Source of the DNA: Cohnella sp. OV330
Lineage (GTDB): Bacteria > Bacillota > Bacilli > Paenibacillales > Paenibacillaceae
Direction: 5' to 3'
Assembly: GCF_900112065.1 (NCBI RefSeq)
Contig: NZ_FOKE01000013.1
Coordinates: forward strand, 1 to 64,000
DNA: 64,000 nt
Part shown: one piece after another, positions 1 to 8,477 of the stretch
How the letters are laid out: every line of letters begins with the position of its first letter
Numbering within the stretch: position 1 is the stretch's first letter
Translations under genes and position numbers: made by a program
The notes under the pieces: model-generated
Seen by the model: the letters and a program-made list of their open reading frames with translations, nothing else
The model's database searches: none
Told to the model about the DNA's origin: nothing

Positions 1-4
1 GTTT

Positions 5-90
5 GGCCGGGAATTACACGGTTTTTCCGCATAACTCCGTTCCCGAGCAGCGATCGGCCGGGAATTACACGGTTTTTCCGCACAACTCCG
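5..90. repeat. Two-copy intergenic repeat, 51-nt period
   Basis: Two nearly identical 35-nt copies lie at 5-39 and 56-90 and differ at one base (ATAACTCCG versus CACAACTCCG context). The copy-to-copy period is 51 nt. Each copy can pair CGGGAA with a downstream TTTTCCG to give a short stem. The array may continue to the left of the window. It belongs to the same general type as the head-to-tail arrays at 38.7 and 43.5 kb. Function unknown. Confidence 0.85.
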
Positions 91-163
91 CTCCCCGCCG
101 CGCGCATTCTGCGTGCTGCCTGCCGCAAATAGGCCTCGCCATCCTCGGCGAAGCCCTTTTCGA

Positions 164-220
164 CCTTGCAGCTTATTCGCGATTTTGCAGCCTATTCGCG
201 ACGTTTCAGCCGACTCGCGA
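164..220. repeat. Three tandem 19-nt repeats
   Basis: Three 19-nt units at 164-182, 183-201 and 202-220 share the core TGCAGCCTATTCGCGA; the third is diverged. The last unit runs into the 3' end of the leftward gene at 206-661, so it supplies that gene's final codons and stop. No other gene is visible in 91-205. Confidence 0.8.
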
Positions 221-661
221 CATCCCCATCCGCACCCTTTTCACCAGCTGATTGACGACCTCGGAAAACACCAGCCCGACCGCGATCGCGCCGGACAGCA
301 TGAACGCCTTGGCCCCGAGCTGGACCGCGGACATATAGTCGTTCTGCACGACCCGCAGCATCGCGTCGTAGGCCATGCCGCCCGGCACGAGCGGGATGAT
401 GCCGGATACGCTGAATACGGTGACCGGCACCTTGAAGCGAATCGCCTGATAATGGGCGATGAGGCCGATGAGCACGGCGGACGCCCAGGTGGCCGCGATC
501 GGGTCGGCGCTAGCCTGGATCAAGCCGTAATAAACGAGCCAGCCGACCATCCCCGTCAGGCCGCATTGAATCAAGCTGCGCTTCGGGATCTGAAAGATGA
601 CGCCGAAGCAGGCCGTGCCGACGAAGCTCGCGATGGTTTGCGATAAGTAATCTGCGATCAT
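206..661 (-). CDS. ThrE-type exporter, small (DUF3815/YjjB-like) subunit
   Basis: This 151-residue integral membrane protein has about four to five hydrophobic segments. It resembles the C-terminal half of threonine/serine exporters (ThrE_2, YjjB-like), including the glycine/proline-rich stretch GIIPLVPGGMAYDA that recurs in both halves of this family. It lies 15 nt downstream of the other half (start 1438) on the same strand, so the two are probably co-transcribed and form one split exporter. The family exports L-threonine/L-serine in Corynebacterium, or small organic acids such as succinate in Escherichia coli YjjPB. The substrate here cannot be read from sequence. The 3' end lies inside a 19-nt tandem repeat. 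Confidence 0.85.
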   Translation of the reverse strand: MIADYLSQTIASFVGTACFGVIFQIPKRSLIQCGLTGMVGWLVYYGLIQASADPIAATWASAVLIGLIAHYQAIRFKVPVTVFSVSGIIPLVPGGMAYDAMLRVVQNDYMSAVQLGAKAFMLSGAIAVGLVFSEVVNQLVKRVRMGMSRVG

Positions 662-676
662 GCCTCGCTCGCCCCC

Positions 677-1438
677 TTATCCATTCAGCGTCAGCGCGAT
701 GCCGATGCCTGCGCCGATGGCGAAGGCCGTCAGAAACGCCTCCGCCCCCTTCGAGATGCCCGATACGAGATGCCCCGCCATCAAATCGCGAACCGCATTG
801 GTAATGAGCAGCCCGGGCACGAGCGGCATGACGGACGCGATCATGATCGTGCTGTGCTGTTGGCCGATGCCGAGCCGCACGACCAGATAGGACAGCAGAC
901 CGACGGCGAGGGCCGCGATCAGCTCCCCGAACAGCCGGATCGAGCTGAGCTTCGCCATCCGGCCGAGCAGCCAGAAGCCCGTCCCGCCGCAGAGCATGGC
1001 CGCAGGCATGTCCGGCCAGGTCCCTTCGTACAGAATGAGAAAGCAACCGCTTGCGAGCGCCGCCAGCACGAGCTGGATGCCCAGCGGATAGACGGGCGCG
1101 CCGCGCTCGACTTCCTTGAGCAGCCTGCATGCTTCAGCCGGCCGCAGATGGCCGCCCGCGATGCGCCTGGAGATGTCGTTCACCTCGGTCACCTTGTTCA
1201 GGTTGGTCGAACGCTGCGAGATCCGAACGAGCCGCGTCGCCGACTCCGAGCCTTCGATGGCGAACATGATCCCCGTCGGCATGACGAAGCTCTGCGGCCC
1301 CTCCGCGCCGTAGGCGGACGCGATCCGTATCATCGTGTCCTCCACGCGGTACGTTTCCCCGCCGTTTTCCAGCATGATTTTGCCTGCCAGCAGGCACACC
1401 TCGACGATCTCTCCGCTGCGTGCGTTCATTGGTTCCAT
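677..1438 (-). CDS. ThrE-type exporter, large (DUF1212/YjjP-like) subunit
   Basis: The frame is open from 1549, but I place the start at ATG 1438 (253 aa), about 10 nt after a GAGGG, because the family begins just before the conserved region that contains GGETYRVEDTM. Another ATG at 1486 is possible. The cytoplasmic N-terminal half carries MPTGIMFAI, and the C-terminal half carries about five membrane helices with SVMPLVPGLLITNAVRD, matching the periodic motif of the partner protein. Together with 206-661 it should form a two-subunit ThrE/YjjPB-like exporter in the cytoplasmic membrane. It is divergent from the GH130 gene. Confidence 0.85.
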   Translation of the reverse strand: MEPMNARSGEIVEVCLLAGKIMLENGGETYRVEDTMIRIASAYGAEGPQSFVMPTGIMFAIEGSESATRLVRISQRSTNLNKVTEVNDISRRIAGGHLRPAEACRLLKEVERGAPVYPLGIQLVLAALASGCFLILYEGTWPDMPAAMLCGGTGFWLLGRMAKLSSIRLFGELIAALAVGLLSYLVVRLGIGQQHSTIMIASVMPLVPGLLITNAVRDLMAGHLVSGISKGAEAFLTAFAIGAGIGIALTLNG

Positions 1439-1565
1439 CGTATCGATTCCCTCGATCTCCGCCACCTCCCGCGCCGGCGGTCCCATCGGGAGGCCTTCGC
1501 TTGGAGATTGGGTACTTGTAAAGTAGTATGGGGTTAGAATAAGATGCAAACGGGGTGAGCGTCAA

Positions 1566-2612
1566 ATGGCAGTCATTCGTATGGCGGACGGTCCCATCGT
1601 GACCGTCGGTCATGTCAAACCTTCTCGTCCGGATTTCCAGGTCGTAGGCGCCTTTAACGCGGGCGTCGCCCAACTGGGGGACGAGGTTATTTTGCTGCTG
1701 CGCGTGGCCGAGATGCCGCTGCAGCCGGAGTCCGGCGCCGTGCTGGTGCCGATGCTCGACGAGAGCGGCGGCCGGCTGGAGCTCGTCCGATTGGCGGCAG
1801 ACGACCCGAATTACGACTTTGCCGATTCGCGCGTAATCAAAGGGTATGACGGTTCCTACGCCTACCTCACTTCGATGTCGCATCTCCGCGCCGCCCGCAG
1901 CCGGGACGGCGTGCGGTTCGTCGTCGACGAGACGCCCGCGCTGTTCCCGTCCGGCGAGGACGAGGCATGGGGCATCGAGGATCCCCGGATCACGCAGATG
2001 GGCGATAAATACTACATTACTTATAGCGCCGTCAGCTCCCGCGGCGTCGGCGTCGGGCTGGCGGCGACCCGCGACTTCGTCTCCTACGAGCGGCTCGGGA
2101 TGATCCTTCCGCCCGAAAACAAGGACGCGATGTTTTTTCCGGAGCGGATCAACGGCAAATACTATATGCTGCACCGTCCCGTGCCGAAGTCGATCGGCGC
2201 GCCAGAGATGTGGGTCGCGGAGTCGCCGGACCTGCTCCATTGGGGCGGCCACCGCTACCTGATGGGCTTGCGTCCCGGCCTCTGGGACGGCGGACGCATC
2301 GGCGGCGGCGCCGTGCCGATCCGGACAGACCGCGGCTGGCTCGCGCTATATCACGGCGCCGACGCGGATAGCCGCTATTGCATGGGCGCGGCCTTGCTGG
2401 ATCTTGACGATCCGGCGCGCGTGCTGGCCCGCTCACGCGTACCGATTCTGGCGCCTGAAGCCGACTACGAGGTGAACGGCTTCTTCGGCAAGGTCGTGTT
2501 CTCCTGCGGCGCGATTCTGGCCGGCGACACGATCCGCATGTACTACGGGGCGGCCGACGAAGTCATGGCCCGCGCGGATATCCCGCTCGCGGATATTTGG
2601 GACAGCTTCTGA
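1566..2612 (+). CDS. Glycoside hydrolase family 130 protein
   Basis: The protein has 348 residues, the usual length for a single five-bladed beta-propeller of GH130. The diagnostic stretch WGIEDPRITQMGDKYYITY is present, with the Asp of IEDPRI as the expected general acid. Later stretches FFPERINGKYYMLHRP and WDGGRIGGGAVPI follow the family pattern. Members are mostly inverting beta-1,4-mannosyl phosphorylases acting on mannosyl-glucose or manno-oligosaccharides; some are hydrolases. It has no signal peptide, so it should act in the cytoplasm on imported sugar. It appears monocistronic, with GGGGTGAG upstream of the ATG. The exact substrate and phosphorylase versus hydrolase activity remain open. 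Confidence 0.85.
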   Translation: MAVIRMADGPIVTVGHVKPSRPDFQVVGAFNAGVAQLGDEVILLLRVAEMPLQPESGAVLVPMLDESGGRLELVRLAADDPNYDFADSRVIKGYDGSYAYLTSMSHLRAARSRDGVRFVVDETPALFPSGEDEAWGIEDPRITQMGDKYYITYSAVSSRGVGVGLAATRDFVSYERLGMILPPENKDAMFFPERINGKYYMLHRPVPKSIGAPEMWVAESPDLLHWGGHRYLMGLRPGLWDGGRIGGGAVPIRTDRGWLALYHGADADSRYCMGAALLDLDDPARVLARSRVPILAPEADYEVNGFFGKVVFSCGAILAGDTIRMYYGAADEVMARADIPLADIWDSF

Positions 2613-2682
2613 ACGATCGGCTGAACGCCCCCTAACGAACGCCGCCACGGGCCCGCAATCCGATATTCGATGAACGGAAAGG

Positions 2683-3759
2683 ATGTCTGCTTACTTGTCC
2701 GCAAAATTGCCCGCTAAAATTTTAGTCCTCTTCACCGGCGGCACCATCGGAAGCCGGCGCGGCGCGCACGGCATCGACGTCGATGCGTCGGGCTCCTACT
2801 TCCTCATGGAGCAGTATGCCCAAATCGCCAAAACGCGAGAGATCGATTTCGAGACCGCGCAGCCCTGCAACCTGCTCAGCGAGAACCTCGTGCCCGGCGA
2901 CTGGGCAACGTTGTCCGAAGCGATTCGCGCGGCCCACGGCGGCTACGCCGGCGTCATCGTCACGCACGGCTCCGATACGCTCTCCTTTACTTCGGCCATG
3001 CTCTCTTATCTGTGCTGCGACGCGCCTTTCCCCGTCGTGCTGACGGCGGCCAACTATCCGCTGGACGACCCGAGAAGCAACGGGCTCGCCAACTTCGCCG
3101 CGTCGGTCGACTTCATCGCGGACGCCGGACTGCCCGGCGTCTTCGCGCTGTTCGGCGACGACCGGGGCGACTCCGTCGTCTACCTGGGCACGCGTATCAC
3201 GCAGGCGCTGCCGTTCACCGATCAATTCGACGCGCCGTACGCGGCGCCGTTCGGGCGCATGCGCGACGGCCGCTTCGAGCCGAACACGCATCCGCTCAAC
3301 CCGGCGGGGGCGGAGCTCGCACGCCGGAATCCGCCGTCCCCTCCCGCGCCGCCGCCGCGGGAGGAAGCATGGCCGGCCGTGCTGTACATTAAGCCTTATC
3401 CCGGTCTGGACTACCGCGCATACGGCTTCGAATCCCGCCCGCCGCGCGCCGTGCTGCACGACACCTATCACTCGGGCACCGCAAACGCGCGGGACGGCGC
3501 GGAGGGGAGATCGCTCGTCCCCTTCATCTCTTACTGTCGCGAGCGCGGAGTCGACGTCTATCTCGTGCCGATGCGCAGTCCCGAAGGCGATATGTACGCC
3601 TCTTCGTCGCACCTGACCGGAGCCGGAGGGATCGCGCTCGGCAACATTTCGTCCGAGGCCGCTTTGATGAAGCTCCTCCTCGCCTGCGCCGTCTGCGCGG
3701 ACGACCGCGAGGTCGAACGGTTCGTGCGAACGCCGTTGTTTTTCGAATACATGGCATAG
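2683..3759 (+). CDS. L-asparaginase family protein
   Basis: The 358 residues start with the asparaginase nucleophile motif LFTGGTIGS (about residues 15-24), and the second catalytic threonine motif VTHGSDTL lies near residue 94. A C-terminal domain, with KPYPGLDYRAYGF then HSGTANAR, matches the small domain of type I (cytoplasmic) asparaginases. No signal peptide is seen. It probably hydrolyses L-asparagine or a related amide. The ATG at 2683 sits directly against GGAAAGG. An in-frame TTG at 2695 has a more usable spacing of 12 nt, so the start is uncertain by four codons. A strong terminator follows. Confidence 0.85.
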   Translation: MSAYLSAKLPAKILVLFTGGTIGSRRGAHGIDVDASGSYFLMEQYAQIAKTREIDFETAQPCNLLSENLVPGDWATLSEAIRAAHGGYAGVIVTHGSDTLSFTSAMLSYLCCDAPFPVVLTAANYPLDDPRSNGLANFAASVDFIADAGLPGVFALFGDDRGDSVVYLGTRITQALPFTDQFDAPYAAPFGRMRDGRFEPNTHPLNPAGAELARRNPPSPPAPPPREEAWPAVLYIKPYPGLDYRAYGFESRPPRAVLHDTYHSGTANARDGAEGRSLVPFISYCRERGVDVYLVPMRSPEGDMYASSSHLTGAGGIALGNISSEAALMKLLLACAVCADDREVERFVRTPLFFEYMA

Positions 3760-3771
3760 TCAAACGAAAAG

Positions 3772-3806
3772 GAGGAACGGCGTCTCGATGCCGTTCCTCT
3801 TTTTTT
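3772..3806. terminator. Bidirectional rho-independent terminator
   Basis: A 10-bp perfect stem (GAGGAACGGC with GCCGTTCCTC) and an 8-nt loop are followed by seven T on the plus strand, with A-rich sequence before it. It lies between convergent genes ending at 3759 and 3817 and can serve both. Confidence 0.9.
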
Positions 3807-3816
3807 GGATGCAGAG

Positions 3817-5367
3817 CTAGGCATGGAGCGTCGACGGGACGCCTTCTCGCGTCGCATTGCGCCCGAGACGCTTCGCCTCGTACAAGCCGGCGTCCGCCCT
3901 GGAATAAAGGGACTCGAACGTTCGGTCGTCGGGCCTCAGGGTAGCGGCGCCGATGCTTGCCGTGATGCCGAACGTGCCGCCGTGTCCATCCGCGATCACG
4001 GTGCCTACGATCCCTCGGCGGATGCGCTCCGCGCATTCGAACGCTTCGCCGGCCGACAGTCCCGGCAGCGCCAGCGCGAACTCCTCGCCGCCGATGCGGC
4101 CGAAGGGCCCCAGCTCTCCCGTCGTCGTCCGCACCGAATCCGCGAAGGCGCGAATCGTCCGGTCTCCCGTCAGATGGCCGAACCTGTCGTTCACGCTTTT
4201 GAAGCTGTCGATGTCGAGGACGAGCAGCGAGAGCGGCGTCCCCCGCTCCCTGGCGGTCTCCAGCACGCACGTCAGCTCCGCAATGAAGCCGCTGCGATTG
4301 TAGATGCCCGTCAGGCCGTCGGTTACGGCCGCGCGCCGAAGGGCGAGTTCCCTGCGGCGCTCCTCCGTCCGGTCGGTCAGCACCGACAGCGAGCCGAGCA
4401 GGGCGCGATTCCGGTGGAGGATCGGCCTAATCTTGGCAGTGAACTGCCGCTCGTCTTCCCCCTCCCCCAAGGCAAAGTCGAACGAGGCGATCTCGACGCG
4501 GTCCCGATGGGCCGCGAGCCACCGCTCCGAAGGCAGCGGCGTGTCGGAGATATACCGTCCCTGCCATTCGTCGCCGTCGACCCGAAGCATGCGTCTCGCG
4601 GCACCGTTAAGATCCTGAAGACGTCCTTCCCCGTCGAGCACGAGGATCCCCTCGCTCATCATGTCGAACAGGCGGTTGCGCGGAAAAGGAACCGAGTCGA
4701 ACAAATGATAGCGGAACATGCCCCAGCCGATGATGACGAGCCCCGGCAAATAGGTGATGCCGATCGACGAAGCGTAGCCGCGCAGATCGATCACGCCGGT
4801 GCTGCGCAGGAGCGCGATCATCGAGGGAACGCACATCCCCGCGATCAGATACAACAACTGCCTGCGCTGGACTCCCCGCGTGTAGAATACGCTTCGGACG
4901 AGAACGAATAGGCCGACGAGCGACACGAGCAAGGTGAATCCGTAAATCGCCTGATTCAGTATCGTGCGCTGCGCGACGAGCATGCCGGCTTCGTCCAGAA
5001 ACACCTTCGTGCGCATCAGGTGATGGAGCGGATCGGTGTAAACGAGGATCAGGCCTGCCGTCGGAATCGCAAGCGTCAAGGCTAGCGTCTGTCGGGACAG
5101 CCTGGAGCCTTCGCGCGTATACGTTAGGGCAAGCCAGAGCAAGGCGAGCGGGGCGTAAAGGTAGCCGATCTGCTGAATGTTGCGCCACAGCAGTTTGTCC
5201 TCCAGGCCGACGAGCGCCGCCTCCCTGCCCGAAGCGAACATGATGAGCCCCGTCAGGGCGAAAAGCGCGAACAGCGGAAGCGCGCCCGGCATCTTCCGCA
5301 AGCTATATGCATAGGCGACGCCAGTGAGCGAGAGGAGTCCGCCGAATAAGAACAACCATGCTGTCAT
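3817..5367 (-). CDS. Membrane diguanylate cyclase (7TM-PAS-GGDEF)
   Basis: The 516 residues comprise about seven membrane helices (roughly 1-225) like the N-terminal 7TM sensor of some histidine kinases, a PAS-like segment (about 225-335), and a GGDEF domain (about 350-510). The active loop reads GGEEF at 426-430, which is catalytically competent in this family. The residues upstream of the loop are GELGPFGRI, without the RxxD inhibitory site, so product feedback through that site is not expected. It makes cyclic di-GMP from two GTP in response to an unknown membrane signal. The start is supported by GGAGGTG eight nt upstream. It could act in opposition to the HD-GYP protein at 30.3 kb. Confidence 0.93.
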   Translation of the reverse strand: MTAWLFLFGGLLSLTGVAYAYSLRKMPGALPLFALFALTGLIMFASGREAALVGLEDKLLWRNIQQIGYLYAPLALLWLALTYTREGSRLSRQTLALTLAIPTAGLILVYTDPLHHLMRTKVFLDEAGMLVAQRTILNQAIYGFTLLVSLVGLFVLVRSVFYTRGVQRRQLLYLIAGMCVPSMIALLRSTGVIDLRGYASSIGITYLPGLVIIGWGMFRYHLFDSVPFPRNRLFDMMSEGILVLDGEGRLQDLNGAARRMLRVDGDEWQGRYISDTPLPSERWLAAHRDRVEIASFDFALGEGEDERQFTAKIRPILHRNRALLGSLSVLTDRTEERRRELALRRAAVTDGLTGIYNRSGFIAELTCVLETARERGTPLSLLVLDIDSFKSVNDRFGHLTGDRTIRAFADSVRTTTGELGPFGRIGGEEFALALPGLSAGEAFECAERIRRGIVGTVIADGHGGTFGITASIGAATLRPDDRTFESLYSRADAGLYEAKRLGRNATREGVPSTLHA

Positions 5368-5394
5368 GGAGATGGCACCTCCGTTCAGGCTTCC

Positions 5395-5400
5395 ATTATA
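5395..5400 (-). promoter_or_regulatory. Extended -10 element for the GGDEF gene
   Basis: The minus strand reads TGATATAAT, an extended -10 sequence, 27 nt upstream of the start codon at 5367. No good -35 was seen at the usual distance. Confidence 0.4.
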
Positions 5401-5618
5401 TCACCTGATCGTTCGCGCCAATGGGATTTTCCGACAAGTTCCGCGCGGATATGATACCGCTATATAAATCTAATATTTCCTGATTTTTATATTTAAACTT
5501 CACTATTCGCATGGGCAGACGCGCGGCCATTTCCAAATATTGATCGGCCTTTCTTTGGCACCGAAGTGGAACATTTGCCTTCCCGGCTCCGTCAAGAAGT
5601 CAAACCTACTCGGAAACG

Positions 5619-6215
5619 GTGGTGTCCCTCATGTCGATCAAACTTTTCGGAACCGTCCTGCTGGCGGCCGTCCTGCTCGCCGGCGGCTTGCTCTTGAACG
5701 GCCCGTTGACGCCTTCTTTCGCCTTGTCCCCCGCCGAACAAATCGTGCCGCTGCCGCCCGTGCATCTCGACCTTCCCGCGCACGATCAAGGCGACGCAGC
5801 GGGCGGTCCCGCGGTTCAAGGCGACGCAGCCCGCCTGCTGAGCCTCATGAACGCGGCCGATGCCATCGTGACGGGGACCGTCATCGCCGAAGCGCATGCG
5901 CTTGACGGCAACTCCGCGGTCACGACGCTCGAGGTGCGCGATTGGCTGAAGGGCGGCACCGCGCGTTATATCCGCATCGTCCAATCCCCGAACGCAGGCG
6001 GCTCCCTGCTCTGTTCGGGAGAGAGCTACCTGCTGATGCTTCGCGCCGATCAGGCGCAGGCGACCGACTTATACCGCATCGCCGGTAAAGCAAGCGAGGG
6101 CAAGTTCGCGCAGCAGGACGGCCGCTGGGCGAACGACGATCCGCTGCTGACGACGGCGCTGCAGGCCTGGTCGCAAAAGCAGCCGGCCGCCCTAGTCAAA
6201 AAGTTGGCTGCCTGA
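5619..6215 (+). CDS. Exported protein of unknown function
   Basis: I do not recognise a family. The N-terminus (KLFGTVLLAAVLLAGGLLL) is a signal peptide or membrane anchor, and the rest should lie outside the membrane. Residues about 75-160 carry alternating hydrophobic segments (ADAIVTGTVIAEAH, AVTTLEVRDWLKG, YIRIVQSP, ESYLLMLRAD), which suggests a small beta-rich domain. Start choice is unclear: two GTG codons (5619, 5622) precede an ATG at 5631, and none has a clear ribosome binding site. It stands alone, convergent with the AraC gene 21 nt away, and the sequence at 5401-5618 shows nothing else. Rejected alternative: lipoprotein, because no lipobox cysteine is present. Confidence 0.7.
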   Translation: MVSLMSIKLFGTVLLAAVLLAGGLLLNGPLTPSFALSPAEQIVPLPPVHLDLPAHDQGDAAGGPAVQGDAARLLSLMNAADAIVTGTVIAEAHALDGNSAVTTLEVRDWLKGGTARYIRIVQSPNAGGSLLCSGESYLLMLRADQAQATDLYRIAGKASEGKFAQQDGRWANDDPLLTTALQAWSQKQPAALVKKLAA

Positions 6216-6236
6216 CCGCGATCCGGCCAACAGCTC

Positions 6237-7145
6237 CTATTCCGCCGGCCAAGCGATCGACGAGGCGTACCTGCTCGGGGACATGCCCTCCGTTTTTTTG
6301 AACAGCTTGCTGAAATAATACAGGTCGTCGATGCCTACGCGGGCGCCGACCTCCTCTACCGAGAGCTTGCGCTGCGCGAGCAGCTGCTTGGCCTGCTCCA
6401 TGCGCAAGCGAAGCAGGTAAGCCGACACCGCGGCGCCCGTCGCCTGCTTGAACAGCGTGCCGAAGTACTTGGGCGAGAAGCCCGCCCGCCGCGCGAGCAG
6501 CTGCGCATCGATCCGCTCCGCATAATGCGCCTCCATGTACTGAATGGCTTCAAGCACCGCGTCCGCGTGCGGATGTCCGATCCGCACGCCTTCCCGCGTC
6601 ATCAGCTCCTCGTACACGAGCCCGAGCAGCCGCAGCATGACCGACTTCAGCCGCAGTCCGGCGCCCACCCCGGCGCGGCCGAAGCAGGCGTTCAGCTCCT
6701 TGAACGTCTCGTAGAAGCCTTTGACGTCGCCTACCGCGATCGCCTCGGGAACGTCGAACTCCGACGGCTCGACGGCAGGCCGGTCGCCCAGGCGTACCGC
6801 GCCTTCCTCCGCGCCTTGCCCGAGGTATACCGCGTACGGCGAAAATTCATGTCCTTCTCCCAGATACATATAATCGAAATGCACGGCAAAGCAATCCATC
6901 GGCTGCGTCCCCGTTATCTCCATCGCATTGCTTAGATGGGGCCGGATGTAAAAAAGATCTCCCCCCTTCATCGCGTGCACGCGCTCGCCGAGCCGCAGCC
7001 TGCCTTCCCCGCGAACGACGAAAATGAACTCGTAATCGTAAATATGCCGATCGGCGATTCGGGCGCCGGCGGAGATCACGATCTCGTGCACATAGCGGAC
7101 GTAAGGCGACAGCAAGCGATAATCGACCTTTTGCGGGACATTCAT
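6237..7145 (-). CDS. AraC-family transcriptional regulator
   Basis: The frame is open back to 7295, but the start is set at ATG 7145 (302 aa) because AAGGAG sits seven nt upstream; the longer version would extend into the divergent promoter. Residues 1-165 form a cupin-like sensing domain (DYEFIFVVRGEGRLRLG, then HAMKGGDLFYIRPH). The C-terminal 100 residues hold two helix-turn-helix motifs (ARRAGFSPKYFGTLFKQATG and VGARVGIDDLYYFSKLFKKTEG, read separately) typical of AraC/XylS. It probably controls the divergently transcribed PhyH dioxygenase at 7261, since only 115 nt separate their starts. Confidence 0.9.
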   Translation of the reverse strand: MNVPQKVDYRLLSPYVRYVHEIVISAGARIADRHIYDYEFIFVVRGEGRLRLGERVHAMKGGDLFYIRPHLSNAMEITGTQPMDCFAVHFDYMYLGEGHEFSPYAVYLGQGAEEGAVRLGDRPAVEPSEFDVPEAIAVGDVKGFYETFKELNACFGRAGVGAGLRLKSVMLRLLGLVYEELMTREGVRIGHPHADAVLEAIQYMEAHYAERIDAQLLARRAGFSPKYFGTLFKQATGAAVSAYLLRLRMEQAKQLLAQRKLSVEEVGARVGIDDLYYFSKLFKKTEGMSPSRYASSIAWPAE

Positions 7146-7260
7146 GTAAGCGCTCCTTATTTCCGACCTTTTTACAAATAGAGCGGAATTCCATCCATGC
7201 CAGCTCGCTCCTTTCCCCATTATGCTTGAAATACAGCAAACAACAAGGAGGATGAGCGAG

Positions 7261-8067
7261 ATGACGATTCCGACTACAGTACAAACGCCGATCACGCAAG
7301 CGCATATCGACTTCTATCGGGACAACGGATTCGTGCAGGTGGACAACATGATCACGCCGGAGGAATTGGCCGAGCTTCGCGAGTATCTAGAGGAGGCTAT
7401 GCAGAACGACGGCGACCGCGCCGTCCATACGGACAAAAAGGGCGGGCTCTATTACCGGGTGCTGAACCAGAAGGTGAACGTGTGGAGGGATCACGCTGGC
7501 ATGGGCCGCTATACCGCGCATCCGCGCTTCGCGGAATCGGCGAGGTTGCTGACCGGGGCGTCCGGCATCCGTCTTTTTCACGATCACGGCCTCTGGAAGA
7601 TGCCCGGAGACTCGAAGGAGACGCCGTGGCACCAGGATACGCCCTTCTGGCCGGTAAACGAGAAAAATCCCGGCATGATGTCGCTCTGGCTGACGCTCGA
7701 CGACGTCGACGCGCGCAACGGCTGCATGGCCTTCGTGCCCAAGTCCAACCGGCTGGGGAAGCTGAAGGGCATCGACCTCGTCGACCCGCAAAATATATTC
7801 GACTACGTCGAGAGCGGCCAGGCGGAAGCGCAGAAGCCCGTGATCGTGCCGCTTACGGCGGGGAGCTGCACGTTCCATGACGGCCTGACCTTCCACTATG
7901 CGCACGCCAACGCCACGGACCGTCCGCGGCGCGTGTTAGCCATCATCTATATGCCGGACGGCGTCACCTATAGCGGCGACGCGCATGTCATCACCGACGG
8001 GAGCGGATTAGAGATAGGCAAACCCATCGCGGGCCCCCGATTCCCGCTGCTCGCGAAGGAGGGCTGA
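7261..8067 (+). CDS. Phytanoyl-CoA dioxygenase (PhyH) family protein
   Basis: The start is ATG 7261 (268 aa), nine nt after AAGGAGG; the in-frame ATG codons at 7222 and 7252 are poorly placed. The Fe(II)/2-oxoglutarate dioxygenase signature is visible: TPWHQDTPFW supplies the His-x-Asp pair, FHYAHANAT the distal His, and RPRR the 2-oxoglutarate-binding Arg. It should hydroxylate a small molecule using oxygen and 2-oxoglutarate in the cytoplasm; the substrate is unknown. It is divergent from an AraC regulator, a layout common for inducible catabolic genes. The next reading frame downstream is a dead gene. Confidence 0.88.
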   Translation: MTIPTTVQTPITQAHIDFYRDNGFVQVDNMITPEELAELREYLEEAMQNDGDRAVHTDKKGGLYYRVLNQKVNVWRDHAGMGRYTAHPRFAESARLLTGASGIRLFHDHGLWKMPGDSKETPWHQDTPFWPVNEKNPGMMSLWLTLDDVDARNGCMAFVPKSNRLGKLKGIDLVDPQNIFDYVESGQAEAQKPVIVPLTAGSCTFHDGLTFHYAHANATDRPRRVLAIIYMPDGVTYSGDAHVITDGSGLEIGKPIAGPRFPLLAKEG

Positions 8068-8072
8068 GCCCC

Positions 8073-8306
8073 ATGACGGATACGCGCAAAAACGGCATTC
8101 GGGGAGCGGCGGATTAGCTCAAGGGCTTTGCCTGCATCGCGAAGCGGCCGGCACGGAATATGTGTACGCGGTATCTGATCCACCGCTACGACAAGGACGG
8201 ATGCTGGCTGCAAAGCTGGGGTGGACGCGGAGACGGCGAAGGCGCCATTTATGTCGCGGAATGGGGGCCGGAGGGACGGATCACGAAGTGGGTGCCGCAA
8301 GGATAA
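8073..8306 (+). pseudogene. NHL-repeat (beta-propeller) protein remnant
   Basis: An ATG at 8073 opens a frame that meets TAG at 8115-8117, yet the same frame stays open to TAA at 8304-8306. Its C-terminal part reads IHRYDKDGCWLQSWGG, then IYVAEWGPEGRITKWVPQG. These are recognisable pieces of NHL-repeat proteins (peptidyl-alpha-hydroxyglycine lyase-like propellers). The segment that normally joins them (a QFNLPH-type turn) is missing, so the copy appears to carry a stop and an internal deletion, with most of the gene gone. It starts five nt after the PhyH stop, which suggests a former operon partner. Confidence 0.75.
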
Positions 8307-8309
8307 CGA

Positions 8310-8363
8310 AAAACAGCTGTCTGCCGCGTTGAAGAATAGCGGTGACAGCTGTTTTGGTTTTTT
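8310..8363 (+). terminator. Rho-independent terminator after the PhyH operon
   Basis: A 12-bp outer stem AAAACAGCTGTC (8310-8321) pairs with GACAGCTGTTTT (8344-8355), encloses a smaller CCGC/GCGG stem, and is followed by a T run to 8363. Confidence 0.8.
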
Positions 8364-8460
8364 AAATGAATCCGCCGTTCGCGTGAACCGTCTGACCTGT
8401 CATCGAGCGGGACTGCTTGCCGACGAGCAGCTCAACCGCCGCAGAAGAACGAGCATAGCG
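8362..8460 (-). pseudogene. C-terminal relic of a short-chain dehydrogenase
   Basis: Reading the minus strand, the frame ending with TAA at 8362-8364 gives VELLVGKQSRSMTGQTVHAN followed by GGFI and stop. This is the characteristic C-terminus of short-chain dehydrogenases/reductases (SDR, FabG-like). Upstream of about 8433 the similarity fades and no full domain is present, so this is a truncated relic. The stop overlaps the terminator of the PhyH operon. Confidence 0.7.
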
Positions 8461-8477
8461 GCAGTGGCACAGCGATT

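Noticed and set aside
118..134. GCCT/AGGC dyad as the next box of the array at the window start
   Set aside because: Neither sequence nor spacing (about 56 nt from box 2) fits.
7145..7295. N-terminal extension of the AraC gene with a membrane-like helix
   Set aside because: The extension would cover the divergent promoter; an AAGGAG seven nt before ATG 7145 marks the real start.
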